Shown piece after piece: positions 1-6,509 of a stretch of DNA of 10,721 bases. The DNA lies in NCBI GenBank assembly GCA_016188625.1, contig JACPHL010000232.1, positions 1-10,721 of the forward strand. Direction: 5' to 3'. The first letter of the stretch is position 1; every line of letters starts with the position of its first letter. Made by a program: the position numbers and the translations under genes. The notes under the pieces are model-generated. The model made no database searches and was not told the origin of the DNA. It saw nothing but the letters and a program-made list of their open reading frames with translations. Source of the stretch: Candidatus Rokuibacteriota bacterium (GTDB lineage: Bacteria; Methylomirabilota; Methylomirabilia; Rokubacteriales; JACPHL01).

Positions 1-77
1 AGGCGGGGGCGACCCTTCGCGAGATCCACGACCGCTTCCGCGCTCAGTTCGGCGCCTGGTCCCTCCCGCTCTTCTGA
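1..77 (+). CDS. 3' end of a second acyl-CoA mutase large subunit gene (partial)
   Basis: Codons from base 3 to the TGA at 75-77 read AGATLREIHDRFRAQF followed by GAWSLPLF. This is the same C-terminus as the complete mutase on the opposite strand, with one substitution: Ala where the other copy has Thr, just before the final Trp. At DNA level the 77 bases match the reverse complement of 329-405 except at positions 54 and 68; the second difference is silent. The segment is therefore the end of a paralogous gene, transcribed towards the complete copy, with the rest of it left of the window. Identity to the full-length copy is direct; function is inherited from that gene. It cannot be seen whether the rest of the gene is intact. 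Confidence 0.8.
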   Translation, partial: AGATLREIHDRFRAQFGAWSLPLF

Positions 78-133
78 GATGTGTCTGAGCAAGGCTTTCG
101 GGAGTTCTGTCCCCCCGGGAGGCGCCGACCCCT
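1..133 (+). repeat. Left arm of a large inverted repeat
   Basis: This arm pairs with 273-405 in reverse complement. Bases 1-77 (coding) match at 75 of 77 positions. Past the stop codon the match continues for about 55 bases, including an exact block from 78 to 102 (GATGTGTCTGAGCAAGGCTT and onward), with one single-base indel at the stop codon and scattered substitutions that increase towards the centre. Homology fades after about base 133. The arm starts at the window edge, so the repeat probably extends further left. Confidence 0.85.
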
Positions 134-328
134 CGCTCCACACGCTCCGCGGCGCACCCGTCAGTGGCTCGCCGGGCGGGGCCCCTCCTCTCCGCTTCTC
201 GCCTGCCTGTCGGCTTCCCCACCCGGCTCGCTCACGACGGGGACCCGCGCCGCTCCGCTTAACGTTCCGCTCGGGGCCGCCGCCTCCCCCGGGGGCAGAA
301 CCCCCGAAAGCCTTGCTCAGACACATCG
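78..328. other. Intergenic region between convergent mutase 3' ends
   Basis: These 251 bp hold the non-coding inner parts of the two inverted-repeat arms and a unique centre at about 134-272. I find no convincing gene, RNA or promoter here. The small open frames on the plus strand are low-complexity Pro/Arg/Gly translations of GC-rich DNA. As it sits between two converging genes, its expected role is transcription termination, but no stem-loop followed by a T-run is present. Confidence 0.6.
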
Positions 329-405
329 TCAGAAGAGGGGGAGGGACCAGGTGCCGAACTGAGCGCGGAAGCGGTCGTGGATCTCGCGAAGGGTCGCCCC
401 CGCCT
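273..405 (-). repeat. Right arm of the large inverted repeat
   Basis: This is the reverse-complement partner of 1-133. Bases 329-405 are the last 25 codons and stop of the complete mutase gene; 273-328 are its 3' flank. The non-coding part is clearly more diverged than the coding part. That pattern fits a real, aged duplication kept similar within the genes, and is not what an exact fold-back assembly artefact would give. Confidence 0.85.
290..306 (-). terminator. Short GC hairpin downstream of the mutase stop
   Basis: On the minus strand a 6-bp stem CGGGGG/CCCCCG encloses a 5-base TTCTG loop, 23 bases past the mutase stop codon. No T-run follows, so as an intrinsic terminator it is weak; it may only be a 3'-end stabiliser or chance in GC-rich DNA. 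The matching place in the left arm forms a poorer stem. Confidence 0.3.
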
Positions 406-1987
406 CGGCGGCCGCCATCACCGAGGGGAAGGCGTTCCGGCCGGCGGCGAGGTCCGACTCCAGGGCGGCCAGGGCCCCCGCGCAGGCGGCCTGGTCGCGG
501 GAGGCCTTGACCCGGCGGATCCGCTCCCCCTGGCGGGCCGCGGCCGACGGCTGCTCGAAGACCTCCGGCGGCTCCTCGTCCCCCTCGACGAAGCAGTTGA
601 CCCCGACGACCTTGAGCCGCCCCTCCTTGACCGCGGCCCGGTAGCCCTCGGCGCTCTCGGTGAGCCGCGCGTGGATCCACCCCGACTCGGTGGCGGCCAC
701 GATCCCGCCCTGCGCCTCCACCTCCTCGAGGAGCGCCCGGGTCCTGGCCTCCACCTCGCGGGTGAGCCCCTCGAGGAGGTAAGAGCCGCCGAGGGGGTCC
801 ACGGCGCTCGTGACCCCGGACTCATGCTGGATGATCTGCTGGGTCCGGAGGGCCAGGCGCGCCGCGGCCTCGGTGGGGAGGCCCCACGCCTCGTCGTGCC
901 CCGAGACGTGGAGGGACTGGGCCCCGCCCAGGACCGCGGCGAGGGCCTGGTAGGCCGCGCGGACCGCGTTGTTGAGCGGCTGCTGGGCGGTGAGGGTGAC
1001 CCCGGAGGTCTGGACGTGGAAGCGCAGGGCCGCGGCGCGCGGGTCGTGGACGCCGAACTCCTCGGTCACGATCCGCCACCAGAGCCGGCGGGCGGCCCGG
1101 TACTTGGCGATCTCCTCGAAGAAGCTCCGGTGGGCGGCGAAGAAGAAGGAGAGGCGCGGCGCGGCCCGCTCCGCGTCGAGGCCCCGGCGGCCCAGCTCGC
1201 GGAGGACGGCCCGGGCATGGGCGAAGGCGAAGCCCAGCTCCTCCACCGCGGTCGCCCCGGCCTCCCGGAGGTTGTAGCCGACGAAGGAGACGGGGTTCCA
1301 GCGCCCGGCATGGCGGAGGGCGTACTCGATGGCGTCGCACTCCAGGCGGAAGCTCGCGGCCGGCGGCAGGGCGCGCGGGGCGGTGGTGACCGCCGTCTCC
1401 ATGAGGAAGTCATTCTGGCTGGTCCCGGCGAGCCGGTCGAGGTCGAGGCCGCGGCGGCGGGCCAGGGCGAAGTACATGGCCAGGATGACGATCGCCATCC
1501 CGGGGTTGCAGGCGACGAGGGAGACGCTCACCTCCTCGATCGGGATGCCGGCGAAGAGGACCTCCAGGTCCTCGAGGCAGTCCACCGCCACCCCGCCCTT
1601 CCCCGCCTCCGCCCGCGCCTCGGGGTCGTCGGAGTTGTACCCGCGCAGGGTCGGGTAGTCGAAAGTCAGGGAGAGCCCGGTGGCGCCCTGGCGGAGGAGG
1701 TAGTGGAACCGCGCGTTGGTGTCCTCCGGGGTCCCGAAGCCGGCCAGGGGGCGGACGGTCCAGAGCCGTCCCCGGTACATCGTGGGGTGCACCCCGCGGG
1801 TGAACGGCGGCGCGCCGGGGAAGCCGAGCTCCCGGAGGTAGTCGAAGCCGTCGAGGCCGGCCGGGGTGACCAGGGGCGGCACCGGGATCCCCGAGACGGT
1901 CTCGAAGGGCTCGGGGCGCTCGGGCGAGCGGGCGTAGCGCTCGGCCCGCCAGCGCGCCTCGGCTTCCCGGATCTCGTCCGGATCCAT
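329..1987 (-). CDS. B12-dependent acyl-CoA mutase large subunit (methylmalonyl-CoA mutase superfamily), divergent active site
   Basis: This 552-residue protein is the substrate-binding TIM-barrel subunit of an adenosylcobalamin-dependent acyl-CoA mutase. It ends without a B12-binding domain (no DxHxxG), matching the roughly 560-residue large subunits of isobutyryl-CoA and 2-hydroxyisobutyryl-CoA mutases, which need a separate small subunit. CoA-contact residues of the family are kept: T69, M70, R74, T77 and R79 in the TMYRGRLWTVR stretch, S106, R278, H324, Q326 and Q357. By my alignment to Propionibacterium MutB, Tyr89 is Leu81, Arg207 (binds the substrate carboxylate) is Thr201, and His244 is Asn239 (GYNLREAGA). 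The usual H-T-N motif reads H360-V-S. The substrate is therefore unlikely to be methylmalonyl-CoA and cannot be named. The ATG lies 3 nt after the ligase stop, with GGGAG upstream, so it is the last gene of the operon. Family assignment is firm; substrate unknown. Confidence 0.92.
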   Translation of the reverse strand: MDPDEIREAEARWRAERYARSPERPEPFETVSGIPVPPLVTPAGLDGFDYLRELGFPGAPPFTRGVHPTMYRGRLWTVRPLAGFGTPEDTNARFHYLLRQGATGLSLTFDYPTLRGYNSDDPEARAEAGKGGVAVDCLEDLEVLFAGIPIEEVSVSLVACNPGMAIVILAMYFALARRRGLDLDRLAGTSQNDFLMETAVTTAPRALPPAASFRLECDAIEYALRHAGRWNPVSFVGYNLREAGATAVEELGFAFAHARAVLRELGRRGLDAERAAPRLSFFFAAHRSFFEEIAKYRAARRLWWRIVTEEFGVHDPRAAALRFHVQTSGVTLTAQQPLNNAVRAAYQALAAVLGGAQSLHVSGHDEAWGLPTEAAARLALRTQQIIQHESGVTSAVDPLGGSYLLEGLTREVEARTRALLEEVEAQGGIVAATESGWIHARLTESAEGYRAAVKEGRLKVVGVNCFVEGDEEPPEVFEQPSAAARQGERIRRVKASRDQAACAGALAALESDLAAGRNAFPSVMAAAEAGATLREIHDRFRAQFGTWSLPLF

Positions 1988-1990
1988 GAT

Positions 1991-3256
1991 TTACTCCCAG
2001 GTGCGCTCGTCGGCGATCTTCGTGGCGCCCTCCGGGATCGTCCCCGGCGGGACGACCCGCACCTCGCCCCGGAGGTGCATCACCTCCTGGATCGCCCGGG
2101 CCATCTCGGCCTGGAGCCGGGCGGGGTCGGCGCCCTCGCCCAGCTCGACGCGGAAGGTCATCTCGTCCTGGTGGTCGCGGCGGGTGATCACCACCTGGTA
2201 GCGGATGACCGCCGGGAAGCGGGCGACGACCTCGTCGGCCTGGCGGGGGTGGATGAACATCCCCCGGACCTTGGTGACCTCGTCGGCCCGCCCGCGCCAG
2301 CCGAGCATCCGGGGGGAGGTCCGCCCGCAGGGGCAGGGCTCCTCCGTGAGCACGGAGAGGTCCCCGGTCCCGAAGCGGATCATCGGGTAGGCCGGCTGGT
2401 TCACCGTGACGACCATCTCGCCGATCTGGCCCGGCGGCAACGGCTCGCCGGTCTCGGGGTCGGCGATCTGGAGGACGGCGTCCTCCACGAGGTGCATCCC
2501 GACCTTCTCCCGGCACTCGTAGGCCACCATCCCGAGGTCCGCGGTCCCGAAGCCCTGCCGGGTGAGGACCCCGTAGGTCTCCTCGAAGCTCCGTCGGAGC
2601 GACTCCGGCAGCGGCTCAGCCGCGACGTTGGCCACCTCGAGGGCGAGTCGCGTCCCGAGCTCCTCGGCCCGCTTGAGGATCGTCAGGAGGAAGCTCGGGG
2701 TCCCGACGTAGCCGTTCACCCCGAGGTCCTGCGCCACGCGGACCTGGAGGTCCGTGTTCCCGGGCCCGGTGGGGATGACCGTGCAGCCGAGCCGGAGGAG
2801 GCCGGCGTCGATCATGTGGGCGGCCGGGGTGAGGTGGTAGGCGTAGGTGTCGATGACGACGTCGCCGGGCCGGAAGCCCCCGGCGTAGAGCCCCACCTCC
2901 GCCCGCCAGGGGCTCGGCGCGGCCCCGATCGGCTCGTAGATGGGTCCGGGGGAGACGAAGACCCGCCGTAGCTCCTCCCGGGGGAGGCCGGCGAGGCCGC
3001 CGAAGGGCGGGTCGGCCCGTTGGAGGTCGGGCATCGCGGACTTCTTGAGGACGGGGAGCCGGGCCAGGTCGGCGAGGCCCCGGATGTCGCGGGGCCGGAG
3101 CCCGGCCGCCTCGAGCCGGCGGCGGATCCCGGGGGCGTGGCGCCAGGCGTGGCGGACCAGCCTCCGGAGCCACGCCTCCTGGTAGCGCTGCCGCTCCGGC
3201 GGCGGGAGGGTCTCCTTCCCGGCCTCGTAGTAGCCGCTCAGCCGATCCGGTCGCAT
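1991..3256 (-). CDS. PaaK-like phenylacetate-CoA ligase family protein with altered P-loop
   Basis: A 421-residue cytoplasmic protein of the adenylate-forming superfamily, the usual length for PaaK (about 430). Visible PaaK landmarks are VTP-like VGTPSFLLTI (184-193), GFGTADLG (235-242, in place of YGxTE), RFGTGDL (294-300), the CPCGRTSPRMLGWRGRADE segment (308-326), VRG (330-332), and a late lysine K413 in ATKIADER, the expected catalytic position. The odd part is the phosphate-binding loop: where PaaK has SSGTTGKPT this protein has SPGPIYEPIG (102-111), losing the Gly-Thr-Thr core. I recall such variants beside Liv-type transporters, but their activity is unclear to me. The ATG is 2 nt past the livF stop; a longer open frame reaching back to 4117 only runs through livF in another frame. 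The expected job is ATP-dependent CoA activation of an imported carboxylic or aryl acid; substrate unknown, and activity is uncertain given the loop. Confidence 0.88.
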   Translation of the reverse strand: MRPDRLSGYYEAGKETLPPPERQRYQEAWLRRLVRHAWRHAPGIRRRLEAAGLRPRDIRGLADLARLPVLKKSAMPDLQRADPPFGGLAGLPREELRRVFVSPGPIYEPIGAAPSPWRAEVGLYAGGFRPGDVVIDTYAYHLTPAAHMIDAGLLRLGCTVIPTGPGNTDLQVRVAQDLGVNGYVGTPSFLLTILKRAEELGTRLALEVANVAAEPLPESLRRSFEETYGVLTRQGFGTADLGMVAYECREKVGMHLVEDAVLQIADPETGEPLPPGQIGEMVVTVNQPAYPMIRFGTGDLSVLTEEPCPCGRTSPRMLGWRGRADEVTKVRGMFIHPRQADEVVARFPAVIRYQVVITRRDHQDEMTFRVELGEGADPARLQAEMARAIQEVMHLRGEVRVVPPGTIPEGATKIADERTWE

Positions 3257-3258
3257 CC

Positions 3259-4059
3259 CTAGCTCAGCCAGCGCTTCCTGCGCTTGTAGTGCTTGACGTC
3301 CCGGTAGGACTTCCGGCTCCCGACCTCGGTCAGCCCGAGGTAGAACTCCTTGATGTCCTCGTTCTCCCGGAGCGTGGCGGCGTCGCCGTCCAGGACGATC
3401 CGTCCCGTCTCCATGACGTAGCCGTGGTGCGCGATGGTGAGGGCCATGGTCGCGTTCTGCTCCACCAGGAGCACGGTCAGCTTCTCCTCCCGGTTCAGCC
3501 GCTGGATGATCTCGAAGATCTCCTCGACCAGCCGGGGGGCCAGGCCCAGGGAGGGCTCGTCCAGGAGCATCAGCCGGGGGCGGGACATGAGGGCCCGCCC
3601 GATGGCCAGCATCTGCTGCTCCCCCCCGGAGAGGTAGCCGGCCTTGAGGTCCCTCCGCTCCCGGAGGCGGGGGAAGTACCCGTAGACCATGTCGAGCCCG
3701 CCCACGATCGCCCCCCAGTCGCCCCGGGTGTGGGCGCCCGCGATCAGGTTCTCCTCCGTGGTGAGGTGCTCGAAGATCCGCCGCCCCTCCAGGACCTGGA
3801 CGATCCCCCGCCGGACGATGGCGTGAGCCGGGAGCGTGTCGATCCGCTCCCCGGCGAACTCGATGGCGCCGCCGGTCACGGCGCCGCGCTCCGGGCGGAG
3901 GAGGCCGGAGACGGCCTTCAGGGTGGTGCTCTTCCCCGCCCCGTTGGCCCCGAGGAGGGCGATGATCCCCCCCTCGGGGACCTGGAGCGAGACCCCCTTC
4001 AGGACCAGGATGACCTGGTCGTAGATGACCTCGACGTTGTTGAGCGCCAGCACAGGCAT
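3259..4059 (-). CDS. livF: Branched-chain amino acid-type (HAAT) ABC transporter ATP-binding protein LivF
   Basis: A 266-residue ATPase, one of the two nucleotide-binding subunits of the importer, acting at the cytoplasmic face of the LivH/LivM permeases. Walker A is GANGAGKST (37-45), the signature LSGGEQQM (143-150), Walker B LMLLDEP (163-169), followed by LLVEQNA (197-203), which is typical of LivF. EGRRIF (91-96) matches the LivF VPEGRRxF motif. The chosen start gives MPVLALNN, the normal LivF beginning; an in-frame GTG at 4146 would add 29 unconserved residues. There is no good Shine-Dalgarno before either start. The protein is about 30 residues longer than E. coli LivF: the basic tail (from about 246, RKSYRDVKHYKRRKRWLS) may be specific to this transporter subgroup. 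It follows the binding-protein gene after 127 nt, the largest gap within the transporter operon. Confidence 0.93.
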   Translation of the reverse strand: MPVLALNNVEVIYDQVILVLKGVSLQVPEGGIIALLGANGAGKSTTLKAVSGLLRPERGAVTGGAIEFAGERIDTLPAHAIVRRGIVQVLEGRRIFEHLTTEENLIAGAHTRGDWGAIVGGLDMVYGYFPRLRERRDLKAGYLSGGEQQMLAIGRALMSRPRLMLLDEPSLGLAPRLVEEIFEIIQRLNREEKLTVLLVEQNATMALTIAHHGYVMETGRIVLDGDAATLRENEDIKEFYLGLTEVGSRKSYRDVKHYKRRKRWLS

Positions 4060-4164
4060 GACCCCGTGGGACCCAGCCCTTGATCCTTTCGGGAGAACTA
4101 CCCGGTCCTCTCCACAACTCTCGGCCCCGCGCTCGGCTCGGTCCACGTCCGGGCGGGGGGAGAA

Positions 4165-4190
4165 ATGAGGGGGGTGGCAGCCCCCCTCAT
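4165..4190 (-). terminator. Perfect 10-bp stem-loop at the 3' end of the binding-protein gene
   Basis: ATGAGGGGGG (4165-4174) and CCCCCCTCAT (4181-4190) pair perfectly around a 6-base loop. The TGA stop of the binding-protein gene lies inside the stem. On the minus strand the stem is followed by TTCTCCCCCC, a weak pyrimidine tract and not a T-run. Such a structure can be a leaky terminator or a block to 3' exonucleases that raises the level of binding-protein mRNA over livF and the genes after it. Structure seen directly; role inferred. Confidence 0.6.
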
Positions 4191-5413
4191 GATTTCTTGA
4201 GGGCCTCCTGGAGGATGTCGGGGTAGGCCTTGAACCAGTCGGTCACCCGGGTCCACTTCCCCCCCTTGACCTGCCAGACCTGGACCCAGCCCCCGCCCTC
4301 GTGGTCGTTGGGGGTGATCTCCAGGGGCGGGACGAGGCCCCCCAGGGTGACGCCCTTGATCATCTCGAAGCCCTGCTTGACGTGCTCGCCCTTGATCTGG
4401 GGCCCGAACTTCTTGATGGCGTTCCGGATCGCCTCCACGTGGACCGCGGCCCACAGGACCCCGCGGTTGTAGTAGACGCTGTGCGCCATCTCCTTGGGCG
4501 GGGCCTGGCCCTCGTCCCTGTACATCTTGACGATCTCCTGGATCACCGGGAAGTCCTGGCCGACCCCGGCGTACTGGAGCCCGAGGTAGCCCTCGGCCGT
4601 GGCCCAGCCGGCGGCCTCGACGTCCGACTCGGCGGCCCCCCACACGAAGCTGACCACCCGGTCCAGGGGGTAGCCGACCCGCTTGAGCTCCTTGATGGAG
4701 ACCGAGGGCGAGCGGCCGAACAGGTGCGTGATCACCCAGTCCGGCCGGAAGCGGCCGCCGATGTCCAGGACCTGGGCGCTCATCTCGATCCCGGGCGGCG
4801 GCACGGCGAAGGTCCTCAGCTCGAACCCCTCCCGCCTGGCGAGGGTTTCCAGGATCGGGAGGGGCTCCCGGCCCGCGGGGTTGTCGTAGAACAGGAAGGC
4901 GACCTTGCCCACCTTCTTCCCCTGCTTCTTGGACTCGTCGAGGAGGAACTTCACCGCCGCGGTGGCCTGGGACCAGTAGCTCGCGGCCACGGGGAAGACG
5001 TAGGGGTACTTGGTCCCGTCGGTGGCGTCCGCCCGCCCGAACCCGGGGGCGGTCCCGGGGATCCGGTCCTCGGTGAGCTTCGGGGTCAGGGCGTAGGTCT
5101 GGGGGGTCCCGTAGAGCATGAGGGAGACGATCCCCTCCTGCTTCATCTTCTCGTAGGACTCCACCGCGAGGGGGACCTGGTATTTGATGTCGATCTCGAT
5201 GACCCGGACCCTGTGCCCGTCCACGCCGCCCTTCTTGTTGACCAGCTTCACGTAGTCGTGGGCCCCGGGGCAGAGGAAGGGGCCGATGGTGTTGGTGGGA
5301 CCGACCCGATCGCACTGGAGCCCGACCGCGATCTCGTGGCCGGCCCAGACCGGCGACGCGGCCGCGGCCAGCGCCAGCACCGCCGCGAGGGTGAGGGCGA
5401 GACTTCGTGTCAT
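4187..5413 (-). CDS. Periplasmic substrate-binding protein of the HAAT ABC transporter
   Basis: A 408-residue secreted binding protein of the Leu/Ile/Val-binding (type I periplasmic, Peripla_BP_6) family that captures the ligand and delivers it to LivH/LivM. Residues 1-24 are a Sec signal peptide: MTR, a hydrophobic Leu/Ala core, and a likely signal peptidase I site after PVWA. No lipobox Cys is present. The mature part shows the family pattern: AHDYVKLVN-KKGGVDGHRV near 51-68, YGTPQTYAL, YPYVFPVAASY, and the late EGYLGLQYAG segment. It contains only two cysteines, C34 and C48, which could form a disulfide. The start is well supported by a strong Shine-Dalgarno. Its ligand cannot be read from sequence; the adjoining CoA ligases and mutase suggest an organic acid and not an amino acid (inference). 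Confidence 0.93.
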   Translation of the reverse strand: MTRSLALTLAAVLALAAAASPVWAGHEIAVGLQCDRVGPTNTIGPFLCPGAHDYVKLVNKKGGVDGHRVRVIEIDIKYQVPLAVESYEKMKQEGIVSLMLYGTPQTYALTPKLTEDRIPGTAPGFGRADATDGTKYPYVFPVAASYWSQATAAVKFLLDESKKQGKKVGKVAFLFYDNPAGREPLPILETLARREGFELRTFAVPPPGIEMSAQVLDIGGRFRPDWVITHLFGRSPSVSIKELKRVGYPLDRVVSFVWGAAESDVEAAGWATAEGYLGLQYAGVGQDFPVIQEIVKMYRDEGQAPPKEMAHSVYYNRGVLWAAVHVEAIRNAIKKFGPQIKGEHVKQGFEMIKGVTLGGLVPPLEITPNDHEGGGWVQVWQVKGGKWTRVTDWFKAYPDILQEALKKS

Positions 5414-5419
5414 GACGCG

Positions 5420-5426
5420 CCTCCTT
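5420..5426 (-). promoter_or_regulatory. Strong Shine-Dalgarno of the binding-protein gene
   Basis: AAGGAGG on the minus strand, 6 nt before the ATG at 5413, is close to the ideal anti-16S match. It is the strongest ribosome-binding site in the operon and sits in the 25-nt gap after livM. This fits the need for more binding protein than permease. Confidence 0.8.
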
Positions 5427-5438
5427 TTCGGTGAGGGG

Positions 5439-6506
5439 TTAGTACGCGAAGGGCCAGACCCGGAAGTAGTCCTTGATGTTCCGCCAGAGCTTGTTGAGCC
5501 CCTCGGGCTCCACCACCAGGAAGAAGACGATGAGGGCGCCGAAGAGGATCAGCTGGACGTTGGTGATGAGGTTGAGGACGTCGGGGATGGTGAAGAAGAG
5601 GCCCCCGATCCCCTCGACGACGTACCGGAGCACGATGGGCAGGAGGGTGAGGAAGACGGCCCCGAAGATCGAGCCCAGGATGGAGCCGAGCCCCCCGATG
5701 ATGATCATGGCCAGGAAGTCGATGGAGGTGACGATGGTGAACTGCTCGTAGTTGGCGATCCCCAGGTAGTAGGTGTAGAGGACCCCGGTGACCCCGGCGT
5801 AGAAGGAGGAGATGGCGAAGGCGAGGAGCTTGTAGCGGAAAATGTGGATCCCGATGATCTCGGCGGCCACGTCGTGGTCGCGGATGGCGATGAAGGCGCG
5901 CCCCGCCCGCGTCCGGAACAGGTTGAGGGCGGCGACGACGCCGAGGGCCGCGACGGTCATGATGAAGTAGTACATCTCCCGCTGGCTCTGGATGAGCAGG
6001 CCGCCCAGGGCGGGGCGCGGCACGTAGATGGAGGCCTGCACCCCCCCGCTGATCCACGTGACGTGGTTGATGGTCCACTCGATGACGAACTGGCCCGCCA
6101 GGGTGGCGATGGCGAGGTAGAGCCCCTTGATCCGGAGGGAGGGGGAACCGACGATCATCCCGACGAGGGCGGCCATGGCGCCGCCCGCGGGGAGGCAGAC
6201 CCAGACCGGCAGCCCCGCGCGGGTGGCCAGGATGGCGGCCGTGTACGCCCCCACGGACATGAAGGCCCCGTGGCCCAGGGAGATCTGGCCGGTGTAGCCC
6301 GTGAGGATGTTGAGCCCGATGGCCCCCACCACGGCGATGGCGGCCAGGTTGGCGATGGAGAGGAGGTAGTCGCCGGCGAGCAGGGGGAAGACGCCGAAGG
6401 CGGCCGCCGCGATGGCCCCCACCGTCCACCGGGCCAGGGGCACCGGGTAGAGGGCCATGTCGGCCGCGTAGCTGGTCTTGAGGACGCCGCACTCCCGGTG
6501 GATCAC
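5439..6506 (-). CDS. livM: HAAT ABC transporter permease LivM
   Basis: A 355-residue inner-membrane permease, the second transmembrane subunit. LivM landmarks are GYTGQISLGHGAFMSVGAY (70-88), LRIKGLYLAIATLA (124-137), the cytoplasmic coupling loop GRAFIAIRDHDVAAEIIGI (202-220) that docks an ATPase, and GGLGSILGSIFGA (271-283). Multiple hydrophobic segments span roughly residues 28-335. The start is GTG at 6506, 3 nt after the livH stop. I chose it over the internal ATG near residue 17 because the N-terminal CGVLKTSYAADMAL stretch resembles what I recall for homologues. The C-terminus is soluble (WRNIKDYFRVWPFAY). The Shine-Dalgarno is weak, so it is probably translationally coupled to livH. 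Confidence 0.93.
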   Translation of the reverse strand: MIHRECGVLKTSYAADMALYPVPLARWTVGAIAAAAFGVFPLLAGDYLLSIANLAAIAVVGAIGLNILTGYTGQISLGHGAFMSVGAYTAAILATRAGLPVWVCLPAGGAMAALVGMIVGSPSLRIKGLYLAIATLAGQFVIEWTINHVTWISGGVQASIYVPRPALGGLLIQSQREMYYFIMTVAALGVVAALNLFRTRAGRAFIAIRDHDVAAEIIGIHIFRYKLLAFAISSFYAGVTGVLYTYYLGIANYEQFTIVTSIDFLAMIIIGGLGSILGSIFGAVFLTLLPIVLRYVVEGIGGLFFTIPDVLNLITNVQLILFGALIVFFLVVEPEGLNKLWRNIKDYFRVWPFAY

Positions 6507-6509
6507 GGC

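Noticed and set aside
1-405. Inverted repeat as insertion-sequence ends or a CRISPR-like repeat
   Set aside because: The arms are coding 3' ends plus flank, with no transposase, target duplication or repeated spacer units; gene duplication explains them better.
79-510. Possible small genes on the plus strand in the left intergenic region
   Set aside because: Their Pro/Arg/Gly-rich translations run through the inverted repeat and into the opposite mutase gene, and no ribosome-binding site or family resemblance is seen.
377-2971. Very long open frame (864 codons) on the plus strand opposite the mutase and the PaaK-like gene
   Set aside because: Its translation is low-complexity Gly/Asp/Glu/Arg/Leu/Pro with no recognisable domain. 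It lies antisense to two clear genes; GC-rich codon third positions leave few stops on the other strand.
3257-4117. 708-residue reading of the PaaK-like gene starting at 4117
   Set aside because: The first 287 codons are a different frame of livF with no ligase-like sequence. The ATG at 3256, 2 nt after the livF stop, gives the normal family length.
4060-4164. Internal sigma70-type promoter for livF
   Set aside because: I looked for -35/-10 pairs on the minus strand and found only poor matches at wrong spacing (for example TTGTGG and TAGTTC 11 nt apart).
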